DNA of 64,000 bases from Streptomyces sp. CBMA152 (GTDB lineage: Bacteria; Actinomycetota; Actinomycetes; Streptomycetales; Streptomycetaceae). A program made the position numbers and the translations under genes. How positions within the stretch are numbered: the first letter of the stretch is position 1; every line of letters begins with the position of its first letter. Under the pieces are notes generated by a model. It was not told the DNA's origin. It saw only the letters and a program-made list of their open reading frames with translations, and ran no database searches. Below, in pieces: positions 34,704 to 43,064 of this stretch. The stretch covers positions 434,001-498,000 of the forward strand of contig NZ_MECJ01000033.1 of the NCBI RefSeq assembly GCF_014596475.1, written 5' to 3'.

Positions 34704-35342
34704 ATGGCCATTTACACGCTTCCTGAACTTCCGTACGACTACGCCGCGCTCGAACCCGTCATCAGCCCGGAGATCATCGAGCTGCACCACGACAAGCACC
34801 ACGCGGCGTATGTGAAGGGCGCGAACGACACCCTGGAGCAGCTCGCGGAGGCCCGCGACAAGGACGCCTGGGGGGCGGTCAACGGCCTGGAGAAGAACCT
34901 CGCGTTCCACCTCTCCGGCCACATCCTGCACTCGATCTACTGGCACAACATGACCGGCGACGGCGGTGGCGAGCCGCTGGACAAGGACGGCGTGGGCGAG
35001 CTGGCGGACGCGATCGCCGAATCCTTCGGCTCCTTCGCCAAGTTCAAGGCCCAGCTGACCAAGGCGTCGGCGACGACGCAGGGTTCGGGGTGGGGTGTCC
35101 TCGCGTACGAGCCGGTCAGCGGGCGGCTGATCGTGGAGCAGATCTACGACCACCAGGGGAATGTCGGGCAGGGGTCGACGCCGATTCTGGTCTTCGACGC
35201 GTGGGAGCACGCGTTCTATCTTCAGTACCGGAATCAGAAGGTCGATTTCATCGAGGCGATGTGGCGGGTCGTGAACTGGCAGGACGTGGCTGCGCGTTAC
35301 GCCGCAGCGAAGGCTTCGGGGAGCTTGCTGCTCGCCCCGTAG
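34704..35342 (+). CDS. sodF: Iron-type superoxide dismutase
   Basis: Dismutates superoxide in the cytoplasm. 212 residues. Metal ligands seen: His28 (ELHHDKHH), His76 (SGHILHSIYW), Asp165 and His169 (VFDAWEHAFYLQY). GNVGQGSTPILVFD and LEKNLAFHLSGH match the Fe/Mn family; Fe rather than Mn is inferred from the Nur-type operator and genus. GGAGGGG 9 bases ahead of the ATG. Complete, with its own terminator. Confidence 0.96.
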   Translation: MAIYTLPELPYDYAALEPVISPEIIELHHDKHHAAYVKGANDTLEQLAEARDKDAWGAVNGLEKNLAFHLSGHILHSIYWHNMTGDGGGEPLDKDGVGELADAIAESFGSFAKFKAQLTKASATTQGSGWGVLAYEPVSGRLIVEQIYDHQGNVGQGSTPILVFDAWEHAFYLQYRNQKVDFIEAMWRVVNWQDVAARYAAAKASGSLLLAP

Positions 35343-35402
35343 GCCCCCCTTTACGTCCTGCTCGTGATCGTCTTCTCAACCTTCGCGTGCGGGCGGATAT
35401 AC

Positions 35403-35443
35403 GAATGGCCCCCTGCGAGGACGTGACTCGTGGGGGGCCGTTC
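35403..35443 (+). terminator. Terminator after sodF
   Basis: GAATGGCCCCC / GGGGGGCCGTTC arms (one mismatch) with an inner CGAG / CTCG pair, 60 bp past the stop. Confidence 0.75.
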
Positions 35444-35484
35444 GCATGGACGTGGTGCTTTGACTGCGGGCCGTCTTGGGCTGG

Positions 35485-35567
35485 TCGCGCAGTTCCCCGC
35501 GCCCCTGTAGGGCACCCGGGATTGCTTGGTTGCGCCCGTGCGGCGGAGCCGCTGTAGGGCACCCGGG
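35485..35567. repeat. Partial intergenic repeat element and direct repeat
   Basis: Holds the left arm of the repeat found twice elsewhere (TCGCGCAGTTCCCCGCGCCC core at 35485-35504, then CT), without the right arm. It is followed by two copies of CTGTAGGGCACCCGGG (35505-35520 and 35552-35567) 47 bp apart. No gene is seen between 35343 and 35582. Confidence 0.75.
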
Positions 35568-35582
35568 GGCCTTTAGGTCGCT

Positions 35583-36245
35583 CTAGTCGAAGATCGGGCC
35601 CTGCGTCCTCGTGCGCTTGATCTCGTAGAAGCCCGGGGTCGATGCCACCAGGAGCGTGCCGTCCCACAGGCGGGCCGCTGCCTCGCCCTTCGGGGCCGGG
35701 GTGACCACCGGGCCGAAGAAGGCGATCTGGTCGCCGTTGGCGTCGGGGACCGCGATGACCGGGGTGCCGACGTCCTGGCCGACCTTGTCTATGCCCTCCT
35801 TGTGGGAGGCGCGCAGCTGGGCGTCGAACTCGAAGGTGTCGGGGTCGGCGTCCGCGTAGTCGGCGAGCTCGGCGGGGAGGCCGGCCTCTTCCAGGGCTGC
35901 GACCAGGACCTCGCGGCCGGAGCCAAGGGCCTGGTTGTGGAAGCGGGTGCCGAGCGCCGTGTACAGCTTGCCGAGGACCTCGGAGCCGAACTTCTCCTGC
36001 GCGGCGATCACCACACGCACCGGGCCCCACGCCTTGGTGGTCAGGAACTCGCGGTAGTTCTCGGGCAGCTCGTCCAGCTTGTTCTCGTTGAGGACGGCGA
36101 GGCTCATCACATGCCAGCGGACCTCGACGTCCCGGACCTTCTCGACCTCCAGCATCCAGCGGGACGTCATCCAGGCCCACGGACACATCGGGTCGAACCA
36201 GAAGTCGACGGGGGTCTTCCCGGTCTGGGACGCGGTCTCGGACAT
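35583..36245 (-). CDS. DsbA-family protein, mycothiol-dependent nitroreductase type
   Basis: 220 residues, cytoplasmic (no signal peptide). Thioredoxin fold with a helical insert; active site in FWFDPMCPWAWMTSR, i.e. CPWA as in the mycobacterial mycothiol-dependent nitroreductase Rv2466c group. GTPVIAVPDANGD near residue 155 has the cis-Pro loop (GTPV). It probably reduces disulfides or xenobiotics with mycothiol; the precise substrate is unknown. ATG 36245 has GAGGAG 4-6 bases ahead; the open frame upstream to 36764 overlaps pepN on the other strand and is not used. Confidence 0.9.
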   Translation of the reverse strand: MSETASQTGKTPVDFWFDPMCPWAWMTSRWMLEVEKVRDVEVRWHVMSLAVLNENKLDELPENYREFLTTKAWGPVRVVIAAQEKFGSEVLGKLYTALGTRFHNQALGSGREVLVAALEEAGLPAELADYADADPDTFEFDAQLRASHKEGIDKVGQDVGTPVIAVPDANGDQIAFFGPVVTPAPKGEAAARLWDGTLLVASTPGFYEIKRTRTQGPIFD

Positions 36246-36417
36246 GTCACTCCTCGTGCGGGGATGCTGGAAACGGTGGGACGGGTTCCGGCGGCGCACG
36301 CCGGTGCCCTTTCCCGTGGGTCGCAACGTCGGCGGGCGCCCGGCGCATTCCCACGTGTCCCGCCGTGGGTGGACGTGGCAGGATCGTCGCATTCGAACGA
36401 GACACGAAGGAGTGCCC

Positions 36418-38997
36418 GTGCCCGGTGAGAATCTGTCCCGCGACGAGGCCCGTGAGCGGGCCGAGCTGTTGTCCGTCGACGGGTACGACGTCGCCCTCGA
36501 CCTGCGGTCCGCGGTCGGGGACGCCCCGGACGGGCCGAGGACCTTCCGCTCGGTGACGACGATCCGGTTCCGCTGCGCGCGGCCGGGTGCCGAGTCGTTC
36601 GCCGATCTGATCGCGCCGTCGGTGAACTCCGTCACCCTCAACGGCAAGCCGCTGGACGCCGCCACCGTCTTCGACGGCACCCGGATCGCGCTGGCGGAGC
36701 TGGCCGCCGAGAACGTGCTGGTCGTGGACGCGAACTGCGCGTACAGCCGGACCGGCGAAGGCATGCACCGCTTCGTCGACCCGGAGGACGGCGAGGTCTA
36801 CCTCTACACCCAGTACGAGCCGGCCGACTCCCGGCGGGTGTTCGCGAACTTCGAGCAGCCTGATCTGAAGGCGCCCTACCGCTTCGAGGCGCAGGCGCCC
36901 GAGGGCTGGACCGTGTGGTCCAACGGCGAGGGCACCCAGGGCGAGGACGGGGTCTGGCGGTTCGCCGAGACCAAGCCGATCTCCACGTACATCACCTGTG
37001 TCGTGGCCGGTCCGTACCACTATGTGACCGACACCTACACCCGTACGTTCGACGACGGGACCACGCTGGAGATCCCGCTCGGCGCCATGTGCCGCAAGGG
37101 TCTGGCCCGGCACTTCGACGCGGACGACGTGTTCCTCGTCACCAAGCAGGGCTTCGACTTCTTCCACGACCAGTTCGACTACCCGTACCCGTTCGGCAAG
37201 TACGACCAGGCCTTCGTGCCGGAGTACAACCTCGGGGCGATGGAGAACCCGGGGCTGGTGACCTTCCGCGAGGAGTTCATCTTCCGCGGCAAGGTGACGC
37301 AGGCCGCCTACGAGCGGCGCGCCAACGTCATCCTGCACGAGATGGCGCACATGTGGTTCGGCGACCTCGTCACCATGCAGTGGTGGGACGACCTGTGGCT
37401 GAAGGAGTCGTTCGCCGACTTCATGGGCAGCTTCTCGCAGGTGGAGGCGACGCGGTTCACCAACGGCTGGATCACCTTCGCCAACGGCCGCAAGTCCTGG
37501 GCGTACCGCGCCGACCAGCTGCCGTCCACCCACCCGGTCACGGCCGACATCCGTGACCTGGAGGACGCCAAGCTCAACTTCGACGGCATCACGTACGCCA
37601 AGGGGGCCTCGGTCCTCAAGCAGCTGGTGGCGTACGTGGGACGGGACGCGTTCCTGGAGGGCGCCCGCCGCTACTTCAAGCGCCACGCGTACGGGAACAC
37701 GCGCCTGGGCGATCTGCTCTCGGTCCTCGAAGAGGTCTCCGGCCGCGACATGGCGACCTGGTCGCAGTCCTGGCTGCAGACCGCCGGGGTCAACTCCCTT
37801 ACGCCCGTGGCCACTTACGACGCCGGTGACCGGATCACGGAGCTCGCCGTGGTCCAGGAGTTCGCCGAGGGCTACCCGACGCTGCGCCCGCACCGCGTCG
37901 CCGTCGGCCTCTACCGCTCCGAGGCGGGCGCGCTCGTCCGGTACGCGCGCGCCGAGGTCGACGTGGAGGGCCCGCGCACCGTGGTCGCGGAGCTGGCCGG
38001 GGCCGAGCGGCCCGAGCTGATCCTCGTCAACGACGACGACCTCACGTACTGCAAGATCCGCTTCGACGCCGACTCGCTCGCCACGCTGCGCGCGAACCTC
38101 GGCGACATCACCGACCCGCTGGCGCGCGCCCTGTGCTGGTCGGCGCTGTGGAACCTGACGCGGGACGCGCTCATGCCCGCCCGGGACTTCATCGAGCTGG
38201 TGCTCGCCCACTCCGGGCGCGAGAGCGACATCGGCGTGCTCCAGATGCTGCACTCCTGGGCCCGCTCGGCGCAGACGTACTACGCGGCGCCCGAGTGGCG
38301 CGAGCAGGGCGGGCGGCTGCTCGCCGAGGGCGCGCTGCGCGAGCTGCGGATCGCGGAGCCGGGCAGCGAGTCCCAGCTGGCCTGGGCCCGGTTCTTCGCC
38401 TCCACGGCGACCGACGGCGCCCACTTCCAGCTGCTGGAGGGGCTGCTCGCGGGCACCGCGAAGATCGACGGGCTCGACGTGGACCAGGAGCTGCGCTGGA
38501 CGTTCCTGGAGCCGCTGGCCGCCGACGGCCGCGCCGACGAGCAGGCGATCGCCGCCGAGCTCGCCCGCGACGACACCGCCTCCGGCAAGCGCCACCAGGT
38601 CCGCTGCCTGGCGGCCCGGCCGTCCGAGGCGGTCAAGGCGCAGGCGTGGGCGCAGGTCGTGGAGTCCGACGCGCTCTCCAACGCGCTGGTGGAGGCGACC
38701 ATCTCCGGCTTCGGCCAGCCCTCGCAGCGCCCGCTGACCGCTCCGTACGCCGCGAAGTACTTCGAGGTGATCGAGCGGGTCTGGGCCGAGCGCTCCATCC
38801 AGATCGGCATGGACATCGTGAAGGGCCTCTTCCCGGGCCTTCAGGACAACAGCTCGACTCTCGACGCCACGGACGAATGGCTCGCCGGCCACCAGGACGC
38901 GGCCCCGGCGCTGCGCCGCCTGGTCGTCGAGGCCCGTGACGACCTGGCCCGCACCCTGCGCGGCCAGGACTGCGACGCGGCGGCCGCCGCGCTCTGA
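36418..38997 (+). CDS. pepN: M1-family aminopeptidase PepN (1 of 2)
   Basis: Zinc aminopeptidase removing N-terminal residues from peptides in the cytoplasm. 859 residues. Seen: N-terminal beta domain, exopeptidase motif LGAMENPGL (about residue 275), zinc motif HEMAHMWFGD with the second Glu in KESFADF, and the C-terminal helical ERAP1-like domain. GTG at 36418 is chosen because AAGGAG is 5 bases upstream; another GTG lies 6 bases earlier. Divergent from the DsbA-like gene. A paralogue lies at 50.2-52.7 kb and shares the N-terminal text (MPG-NL-R-EA...AxLLSVD). Confidence 0.95.
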   Translation: MPGENLSRDEARERAELLSVDGYDVALDLRSAVGDAPDGPRTFRSVTTIRFRCARPGAESFADLIAPSVNSVTLNGKPLDAATVFDGTRIALAELAAENVLVVDANCAYSRTGEGMHRFVDPEDGEVYLYTQYEPADSRRVFANFEQPDLKAPYRFEAQAPEGWTVWSNGEGTQGEDGVWRFAETKPISTYITCVVAGPYHYVTDTYTRTFDDGTTLEIPLGAMCRKGLARHFDADDVFLVTKQGFDFFHDQFDYPYPFGKYDQAFVPEYNLGAMENPGLVTFREEFIFRGKVTQAAYERRANVILHEMAHMWFGDLVTMQWWDDLWLKESFADFMGSFSQVEATRFTNGWITFANGRKSWAYRADQLPSTHPVTADIRDLEDAKLNFDGITYAKGASVLKQLVAYVGRDAFLEGARRYFKRHAYGNTRLGDLLSVLEEVSGRDMATWSQSWLQTAGVNSLTPVATYDAGDRITELAVVQEFAEGYPTLRPHRVAVGLYRSEAGALVRYARAEVDVEGPRTVVAELAGAERPELILVNDDDLTYCKIRFDADSLATLRANLGDITDPLARALCWSALWNLTRDALMPARDFIELVLAHSGRESDIGVLQMLHSWARSAQTYYAAPEWREQGGRLLAEGALRELRIAEPGSESQLAWARFFASTATDGAHFQLLEGLLAGTAKIDGLDVDQELRWTFLEPLAADGRADEQAIAAELARDDTASGKRHQVRCLAARPSEAVKAQAWAQVVESDALSNALVEATISGFGQPSQRPLTAPYAAKYFEVIERVWAERSIQIGMDIVKGLFPGLQDNSSTLDATDEWLAGHQDAAPALRRLVVEARDDLARTLRGQDCDAAAAAL

Positions 38998-39005
38998 CAC
39001 CGGTG

Positions 39006-39029
39006 AGGGGGCCCGGCGACGGGCCCCCT
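39006..39029 (+). terminator. Terminator after pepN (1)
   Basis: AGGGGGCCC / GGGCCCCCT arms with a 6-base loop, 8 bp past the stop. Confidence 0.75.
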
Positions 39030-39133
39030 GATCGGCACTCGAACGCCCGTACTTTAGGACGGGGTTGTCCGGAATTGTCGACGGGCTTGTAACAGCGGTT
39101 AAGGGGCGGTCCGGGCGCGGGAAACCCCGGTGC

Positions 39134-40201
39134 ATGAACCACAACACCCCGACCTTCGGCGGCGAGACCCCCTCCCCGCTCTCCCCCCGCCCCCTCAGCC
39201 ACCTCACCGACGTCCAGCGCCGGGTGCTCTCCTCGACGCAGCTGCGGGCGCACGGCGTCTCGGCCTCCCGCGCCGCAGCCCAGTGCCGCCCCGGCGGCCC
39301 CTGGCAGCAACTGCTGCCCGGCGTCTATGTGTTGCACCCGGGACCGCCGACCAGCGACGAGCGGCTGCACGCGGCCCTGCTGTACGCGGGCCGTCCCGCC
39401 GAGCGCGCCCGGTCCGTCCCGGCCCAGGGCAAGGCGCACGCGGCGCCCCCCGACGCCATCGTCACCGGGCTCGCGGCGCTGACCCTGCACGGGTTCTCCT
39501 CCGCTCCCCCGCTGATCTCGCTCGACCGGATCGACATCCTGGTCCCGCGCACCCGGCGGCTGCGCTCAACCGGCTGCGTCCGCCTGGTGCGGGCACATGT
39601 GATGCCGCTCGCCGAACCCGTCACCGGGGTGCCGGTGGCGCCCGTACCGAGGGCGCTCGCGGACGCGGTCGCCCAGCTGACCGACGCGCACGCCGTACGC
39701 AGGCTGCTCACCGAGGCCGTACGGGGCGGGCACTGCGAACCGGCCGCGATCGTAAGGGAGTTGACCCAGGCACGCCTGCTGAGCCGGGCGCATGTGGTGG
39801 ACGCCGTGGACTCACTGCTGGCGGAGGGCCGTTCCATCGCCGAGGCCCGGCTCTACGAGATGGTGCGCGTGCACGGACTGCCGGACCCGCTGTGGAACGT
39901 GGATCTGCGGCTGCCGGGCGGCCCGCACATCGGCGGCGTGGACGCCTACTGGCCGGACCAGGCGGTCGCGGTGGAGCTCGACACCCGGGCGCCGCGCCAC
40001 GACCGGGGCCAGGACGACGCGCTGTGGTGCGAGTACACCCAGAAGCGCGAGACGCTGGAGCGGCTCGGCATCACCGTCGTCCACATCACGCCCCGCAAGC
40101 TGCGCGACGCGATGGAGCAGCAGGCGACGGTGGTCCGCACCGCCCTGATGGCGTCGGCGGACCGTGAACCGGCCGCGTACGTGGTGGTGCTCCCCCGCTG
40201 A
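39134..40201 (+). CDS. AbiEi-antitoxin-like / DUF559-like fusion protein
   Basis: 355 residues from ATG 39134 (GAAACCCCGGTGC ahead, weak ribosome site). The N-terminal third contains a winged-helix-like segment (LSSTQLRAHGVSASRAAAQCR, then LLPGVYVL) as in AbiEi-family antitoxin domains. The C-terminus carries text like DUF559/very-short-patch-repair folds (GGVDAYWPDQAVAVELDT, then TLERLGITVVHITPRKL), with Asp and Glu at plausible metal positions. Such proteins are common and single in actinobacteria; no AbiEii toxin gene is adjacent. Function not known; a nuclease-like fold is inferred only. Confidence 0.72.
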   Translation: MNHNTPTFGGETPSPLSPRPLSHLTDVQRRVLSSTQLRAHGVSASRAAAQCRPGGPWQQLLPGVYVLHPGPPTSDERLHAALLYAGRPAERARSVPAQGKAHAAPPDAIVTGLAALTLHGFSSAPPLISLDRIDILVPRTRRLRSTGCVRLVRAHVMPLAEPVTGVPVAPVPRALADAVAQLTDAHAVRRLLTEAVRGGHCEPAAIVRELTQARLLSRAHVVDAVDSLLAEGRSIAEARLYEMVRVHGLPDPLWNVDLRLPGGPHIGGVDAYWPDQAVAVELDTRAPRHDRGQDDALWCEYTQKRETLERLGITVVHITPRKLRDAMEQQATVVRTALMASADREPAAYVVVLPR

Positions 40202-40216
40202 ACAGGGGAGCACCAC
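40184..40216. terminator. Bidirectional terminator overlapping a stop codon
   Basis: Perfect 12-bp inverted repeat GTGGTGCTCCCC / GGGGAGCACCAC with a 9-base loop that contains the TGA of the upstream gene; it ends 5 bp before the stop of the opposing gene. Confidence 0.8.
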
Positions 40217-40220
40217 AGGG

Positions 40221-41408
40221 TCACTTGACGGTCTTGGCCGCCGGTGTGGTGCCGCAGAACTCGGCGAGCACGACCGCCACGGAGTCGCCGGACCAGTCGC
40301 CGTTGAAGTTGAACGCCAGCGAGTGGCGCCCGTCCTTCGTCGTGAGGGCCACCGACGACGAACCGTGGATCCCGCCGTCATGGCCCCAGACCTCGGTGCC
40401 GCAGGGCAGCTTGTTCCTCATCAGGCCCAGACCGTAACCGCTGTCGGCGGACCCGGAGCCCAGCGGGACGGTGGTCGTCATCTCCTTCAACTGGCGCTGC
40501 GGCAGCAGCTTTCCGGTCAGCAGGGCCCGGTAGAAGCGGTTGAGATCGCCGGAGTTCGAGATCACCTCGCCGGCCGAGCTCGCGATGGACGGGTTGAGCT
40601 CGGTGACGTCGTAGGTGGGGCCGGTCGTCTCCCGGGCCAGCTTGGAGTACGCGCGGCCGCTGGGCTTCGGCATCCGGGCGTCCGTACCCGGCAGCGTGGT
40701 GGACCGCAGGTGCAGCGGGCCGAGGATCCGGTGGTCGATCTCGCTCGCGTAGGAGTGGCCGGTCGCCTTCTGGATCACCATTCCGGCCAGGACGAAGTTG
40801 GTGTTGGAGTAGTGCCAGGAGGTGCCCGGCGCGAAGTCCGGCTTGTGGGCCATGGCGATGGCGACGAGCTGCTGGGGCGCGTACGTGTCGTAGCGGTGCT
40901 TGAGGAACTCCGGCCCGAAGACCTTGGTCTGGAAGTCCTTGTCCTCGGTGTAGTTGAAGATGCCGCTGGTGTGGCTGAGCAGTTGGCGCAAAGTGATCTT
41001 CGTGCCGTCGTGGCCGTTGCCCTCGACGACGCCGGGCAGCCAGTGGTCGACGGTGTCGTCGAGGCTCAGTTTGCCCTCGGCCTCCAGCTGGAGCATGACG
41101 GTGGCCACGAACGTCTTGGTGATCGAGCCGACCCGGAACCGGTCCGGGGCCTGCCGCTCGCGGCCGGTGGTGAGGTCCGCGACGCCGGAGTCACCGCTCC
41201 AGGTGCGGCCGTCGTGCTGCGCGACCCCGACGACGCCGGGGACGCCGTCGTGCACGGCCGCGTCCATCGCCTGCTGGGTCGCCGTGTGCGAGGCGGCGCC
41301 CGCCTCGTGGGCCGAGGCGGGCGCCATGAGGACGGTCGTGGATACCCCCGTCGCCACGACCGCCCCCAGCACGACCGTCCTGATCCGTCGCCCCGTACGA
41401 ACCGACAT
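40221..41408 (-). CDS. Secreted serine hydrolase (beta-lactamase / DD-peptidase family)
   Basis: 395 residues, exported: basic start, hydrophobic core VVLGAVVATGVSTTVLMA, cleavage near ASAHEA. Class C beta-lactamase/DD-carboxypeptidase fold: active Ser-x-x-Lys in GSITKTFVA, Tyr-x-Asn in HYSNTNFVLAG, and the third motif HDGG (in place of KTG) in GHDGGIHGSS. Likely a DD-peptidase, esterase or D-amino-peptidase; substrate unknown. The start codon and ribosome site (GGAGGGAG 7 bases ahead) lie inside the long hairpin at 41402-41474, so translation may be sensitive to RNA structure. Confidence 0.88.
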   Translation of the reverse strand: MSVRTGRRIRTVVLGAVVATGVSTTVLMAPASAHEAGAASHTATQQAMDAAVHDGVPGVVGVAQHDGRTWSGDSGVADLTTGRERQAPDRFRVGSITKTFVATVMLQLEAEGKLSLDDTVDHWLPGVVEGNGHDGTKITLRQLLSHTSGIFNYTEDKDFQTKVFGPEFLKHRYDTYAPQQLVAIAMAHKPDFAPGTSWHYSNTNFVLAGMVIQKATGHSYASEIDHRILGPLHLRSTTLPGTDARMPKPSGRAYSKLARETTGPTYDVTELNPSIASSAGEVISNSGDLNRFYRALLTGKLLPQRQLKEMTTTVPLGSGSADSGYGLGLMRNKLPCGTEVWGHDGGIHGSSSVALTTKDGRHSLAFNFNGDWSGDSVAVVLAEFCGTTPAAKTVK

Positions 41409-41474
41409 CTGCGTCTCCCTCCACCTGCGGCGCCATGATCGGGCGCCGTCGGTGGAGGGAGACGCAGATGTCGG
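41402..41474. repeat. 73-bp near-perfect hairpin over a start codon
   Basis: Perfect 24-bp outer arms (41402-41425 and 41451-41474; core TCTGCGTCTCCCTCCACC and its complement) and an inner 7-bp pair CGGCGCC / GGCGCCG around ATGATCG. The left arm is the start codon and Shine-Dalgarno of the serine hydrolase; the right arm is an inverted copy that recreates GGAGGGAG...ATG on the plus strand, with no matching gene there. Confidence 0.93.
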
Positions 41475-41529
41475 GCGGGAGTTGCCCGGGACTTCGACGG
41501 TTGAGCGGCTTTCGGCCGTTCGGGGCCGG

Positions 41530-42411
41530 TCAGTTCGGCGGGTTGGCGGGCGAGTACCCGGGCGCCGACCAGCGCAGCGGGCTGGCGCCGTCCGACTGCA
41601 CCACGTGCTCGACGGTGAAGCCGGTGATCCGCTCACCCGCCGTGTAGGTGGTGTGCGCCGTGCCGGAGAGCTGGAGCGTGGTGCCGTGCGTCCAGTCGAC
41701 GAACAGCAGCCCGGCGCGCGGGTCGGCCTCCAGGTTGCCGAGCGTCATATACATGTTGTTGCCGGGGAAGTCGCGCCACTCCAGTGCGTGGGGTGAAGTC
41801 GCCTGTACGAAGCCGGGGTTGCCGCCCCGATGGCTGGCGTCCACGCCGTCGGGGGCGGTGGTGGCGATGAAGAAGGTGTCGGCGGTACGGATGAACTCCT
41901 GTTGGTCGGGAGTGAGTTGGATGCCGCTCCGGACGACACCTGGCCGATTCTCGTCGTACGCCTCGATCTCGCGGTGCTGAAGGTATTTCGGGCAGTTGGA
42001 GAAGACCTGCTCGGCCACGACGGCGAAGCCGCGCGGGGTCGCGCGGGCCGTGCCGTTGAGCCGCATCCGGCGCCGGGTGCGCGGGTCGAGCGCGATCGTG
42101 CCGACGGGGACGTCCTCGCCCGCGAGCGCACCGGCGAGGGGGTCGCCCTCGCGCGGGCCGCCCGCGACCGCGATCCGATGCGGCCCGGTGGCCCGGGCGA
42201 ACCCGGGGTCCCCGGTGAGCAGCGAGGCCCACATCCGGCCGGCCGGGTCCGCCGCCCCGAGCACCAGCATCGGCTGGACCTCCAGGAAGGCGGCGGCGAC
42301 CGGGCGGATGCCGGGGCCTATGGAGCGGCCGACGTGGTCGGCGAGCTCACGGACACCGAGGCGGTCCTGCACGGCCCGGGCCCCGGGGTGGAATGCGGTC
42401 TGTGTCGTCAC
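41530..42411 (-). CDS. Pyridoxamine-phosphate-oxidase-like flavin protein
   Basis: 293 residues with a split-barrel FMN-binding domain. Seen: FFIATTAPDGVDASHRGGNPGFV (the part after TADT), DFPGNNMYMTLGNLEADPRAGLLFVDW and LQLSGTAHTTY, which are conserved in the PNPOx-like/MOSC-adjacent oxidoreductase group. The N-terminal half (RMWASLLTGDPGF, IALDPRTRRRMRLNGTA) repeats barrel-like text, so it may be a double barrel. Exact reaction unknown. Followed 44 bp upstream by the VOC gene in the same orientation; likely one operon divergent from the CGNR regulator. Confidence 0.82.
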   Translation of the reverse strand: MTTQTAFHPGARAVQDRLGVRELADHVGRSIGPGIRPVAAAFLEVQPMLVLGAADPAGRMWASLLTGDPGFARATGPHRIAVAGGPREGDPLAGALAGEDVPVGTIALDPRTRRRMRLNGTARATPRGFAVVAEQVFSNCPKYLQHREIEAYDENRPGVVRSGIQLTPDQQEFIRTADTFFIATTAPDGVDASHRGGNPGFVQATSPHALEWRDFPGNNMYMTLGNLEADPRAGLLFVDWTHGTTLQLSGTAHTTYTAGERITGFTVEHVVQSDGASPLRWSAPGYSPANPPN

Positions 42412-42455
42412 GGCGTACGCACCTTCGTCGGTCGAGCCGGTGATTCAGTCGGCGA

Positions 42456-42911
42456 TTAGAAGAAGCCGCAGGTGGGAGCGGTCGCCACCGGCGCCTCGGC
42501 GCCCTCGCCCGCGGTGGGCGCGGCGATCTCCAGGCGGATGCCGTCGGGGTCGCGGAAGAAGATGCCGCCGGAGGCCGAGCCCTCGCCGTGGGCGACGACG
42601 CCCTCGTACACGAACTCCACGTCGGCCGCGAGCAGTCCGCTCTCGTACGCCTTGACCTCGTCGAGGGTGTCGACGCGGAAGGCGAGGTGGTGCAGCCCGG
42701 CGCGGCCCGGCGCGTAGTCGCCCTCGGCCTGCTGCCAGAGCGTGAGGGTCAGCTGCCTCTCCCGGCCGAGCAGCGCGTAGCGGCGGCCCTCCTCCTTGCC
42801 CTCGTGCAGCAGCTCGAAGGCGAGGAGGTCGCGGTAGAAGGCGAGCGAGCGGTCGAGGTCGGTCACATTGAGGCCGACGTGGGCGGTGCGGAACGTACTG
42901 GTCGCCGTCAT
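42456..42911 (-). CDS. VOC-family (glyoxalase/dioxygenase fold) protein
   Basis: 151 residues. Two beta-alpha-beta-beta-beta modules: first with TAHVGLNVTDLDRSLAFYRD (metal His8-11 region), second with LHHLAFRVDTLDEV and GIFFRDPDGIRLEI (metal Glu in LEI). Metal-dependent VOC enzymes include glyoxalase, fosfomycin-type resistance proteins and dioxygenases; here the substrate is unknown. ATG start with AGGGAACG ahead. First gene of a VOC-flavoprotein pair controlled from the shared region with the CGNR gene. Confidence 0.88.
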   Translation of the reverse strand: MTATSTFRTAHVGLNVTDLDRSLAFYRDLLAFELLHEGKEEGRRYALLGRERQLTLTLWQQAEGDYAPGRAGLHHLAFRVDTLDEVKAYESGLLAADVEFVYEGVVAHGEGSASGGIFFRDPDGIRLEIAAPTAGEGAEAPVATAPTCGFF

Positions 42912-42931
42912 GGCGTTCCCTCCCGAGGCGT

Positions 42932-43002
42932 TCTAACCTGTCAATGTGATGTTAGAGGTTAGGTGCGAACCGCGCAACCGGTCACGTAACCTTCAGTGGT
43001 TA
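42932..43002. promoter_or_regulatory. Cluster of TAACC/GGTTA operator half-sites
   Basis: Between divergent VOC and CGNR genes. TCTAAC (42932) and GTTAGA (42951) are inverted; CTAACCT (42933-42939) is inverted to AGGTTAG (42956-42962); a further TAACC-N6-GGTTA lies at 42987-43002. The repetition of one half-site suggests cooperative binding by a single regulator, most simply the CGNR protein itself (inference). Confidence 0.65.
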
Positions 43003-43064
43003 GTGGCGACCGAACGGCACGCCCCACCCGCCCCGCCACACCCGCCGTACGAGAGGAGCCGGAC

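Noticed and set aside
35505..35567. Attachment site or insertion-sequence ends from the CTGTAGGGCACCCGGG direct repeat
   Set aside because: Only 63 bp across, no transposase or integrase gene in the window, and the tRNA genes at 17.7-18.0 kb have no matching partial copy that I could see.
39134..40201. Complete AbiE toxin-antitoxin system
   Set aside because: Only an antitoxin-like/DUF559-like protein is present; no nucleotidyltransferase toxin gene is adjacent.
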